Notes under the pieces: generated by a model | Told to the model about the DNA's origin: nothing | Databases searched by the model: none | Seen by the model: the letters and a program-made list of their open reading frames with translations, nothing else | Shown: piece after piece, positions 63,640-64,000 of the stretch | How the letters are laid out: every line of letters begins with the position of its first letter | Position numbering within the stretch: position 1 is the stretch's first letter | Position numbers and translations under genes: made by a program | Origin: Aphis gossypii | Lineage: Eukaryota > Arthropoda > Insecta > Hemiptera > Aphididae | Direction of reading: 5' to 3' | Assembly: GCF_020184175.1 (NCBI RefSeq) | Contig: NC_065530.1 | Coordinates: forward strand, 23,165,260-23,229,259 | DNA length: 64,000 nucleotides

Positions 63640-64000
63640 AAATTCAATTGTATCGAACATTTTTTTTTTCATCTGAACCTTTACAATTACGTTTACGTAC
63701 ATACCAATTCTCCTACTTATATTTATTTTCATTGAATAAGAATATAGTGTTACACACTATATAATTTATTGGTGTCCAGTAGCCATACTAATTAAGTGCA
63801 TATATTATTACAACATAATATTTTAGTTCAAAAAAAGTTATTACAAAACTATTATTATTATTAACACAGGATTATAGTATAAATATTATAATATTAAAAA
63901 ATGATTTTATAATGGTATTTGATAATAATTTTTTATATGAATCTAGTTTTTAGTACTTTTAGAGATTAACAAACTATACAATGGAAAAATAAGAATATTT
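63640..64000. other. AT-rich 3' flank of CPR-J
   Basis: No further gene seen before the window ends. The cluster may continue beyond it. Confidence 0.5.

Overview
The window looks like a piece of an aphid (Hemiptera: Aphididae) nuclear chromosome. The background is very AT-rich, the genes have introns, and coding exons stand out as GC-richer islands. The aphid assignment is an inference from protein style (RR-2 cuticular proteins with SVND...YDVKSQ...VKGSYSLLEADGSTR..EYTAD cores and AHSYAAP / YSAPAYKPAY tails) and from the many short TIR elements. No species is claimed.

Ten protein-coding genes are supported, all on the + strand and all in one family: cuticular proteins with the Rebers-Riddiford RR-2 chitin-binding domain. 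They are labelled here CPR-A to CPR-J. Each has the same structure: a first coding exon of 12 nt (MAVK, MAAK, MAFT or MNIQ), a phase-0 intron after codon 4 inside the signal peptide, and one long second coding exon. Starts are at 3865 (A), 7781 (B), 23249 (C), 33315 (D), 41045 (E), 45836 (F), 50691 (G), 56615 (H), 59359 (I) and 62865 (J).

Layout: 1-2080 is a degenerate minisatellite interrupted by two TTAA-flanked inverted-repeat elements, one a fold-back of about 800 bp. 3655-8800 holds the His/Tyr/Ala-rich pair A and B. 8.8-23.1 kb is a gene-poor gap. C (434 aa, 3.2-kb intron) and D (244 aa, 2.1-kb intron) are isolated, divergent members. 40.8-63.6 kb holds six compact genes, E to J, with introns of 115-368 bp.

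The genes presumably supply a shared pool of secreted, chitin-binding, Tyr/Ala/Pro-rich structural proteins for sclerotised cuticle; stylet cuticle is possible but not shown. Eight of the ten (A, B, E-J) share a strict core promoter: a TATA octamer with an initiator (mostly TCAGTT) whose A lies 33-34 nt downstream. They also share a purine-rich box about 20-35 nt upstream of TATA. Seven of these eight have an AACCGGTT-like, Grainyhead-type site 64-97 nt upstream of TATA (G has only a weaker, more distant match). This suggests coordinate epidermal control. Mosaic similarity among coding regions (A/B, I/J, F/J) suggests gene conversion, and CPR-E carries a frame-shifted fossil of an older C-terminal tail in its 3' UTR. 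I found no RNA genes, CRISPR arrays or intact transposase genes.
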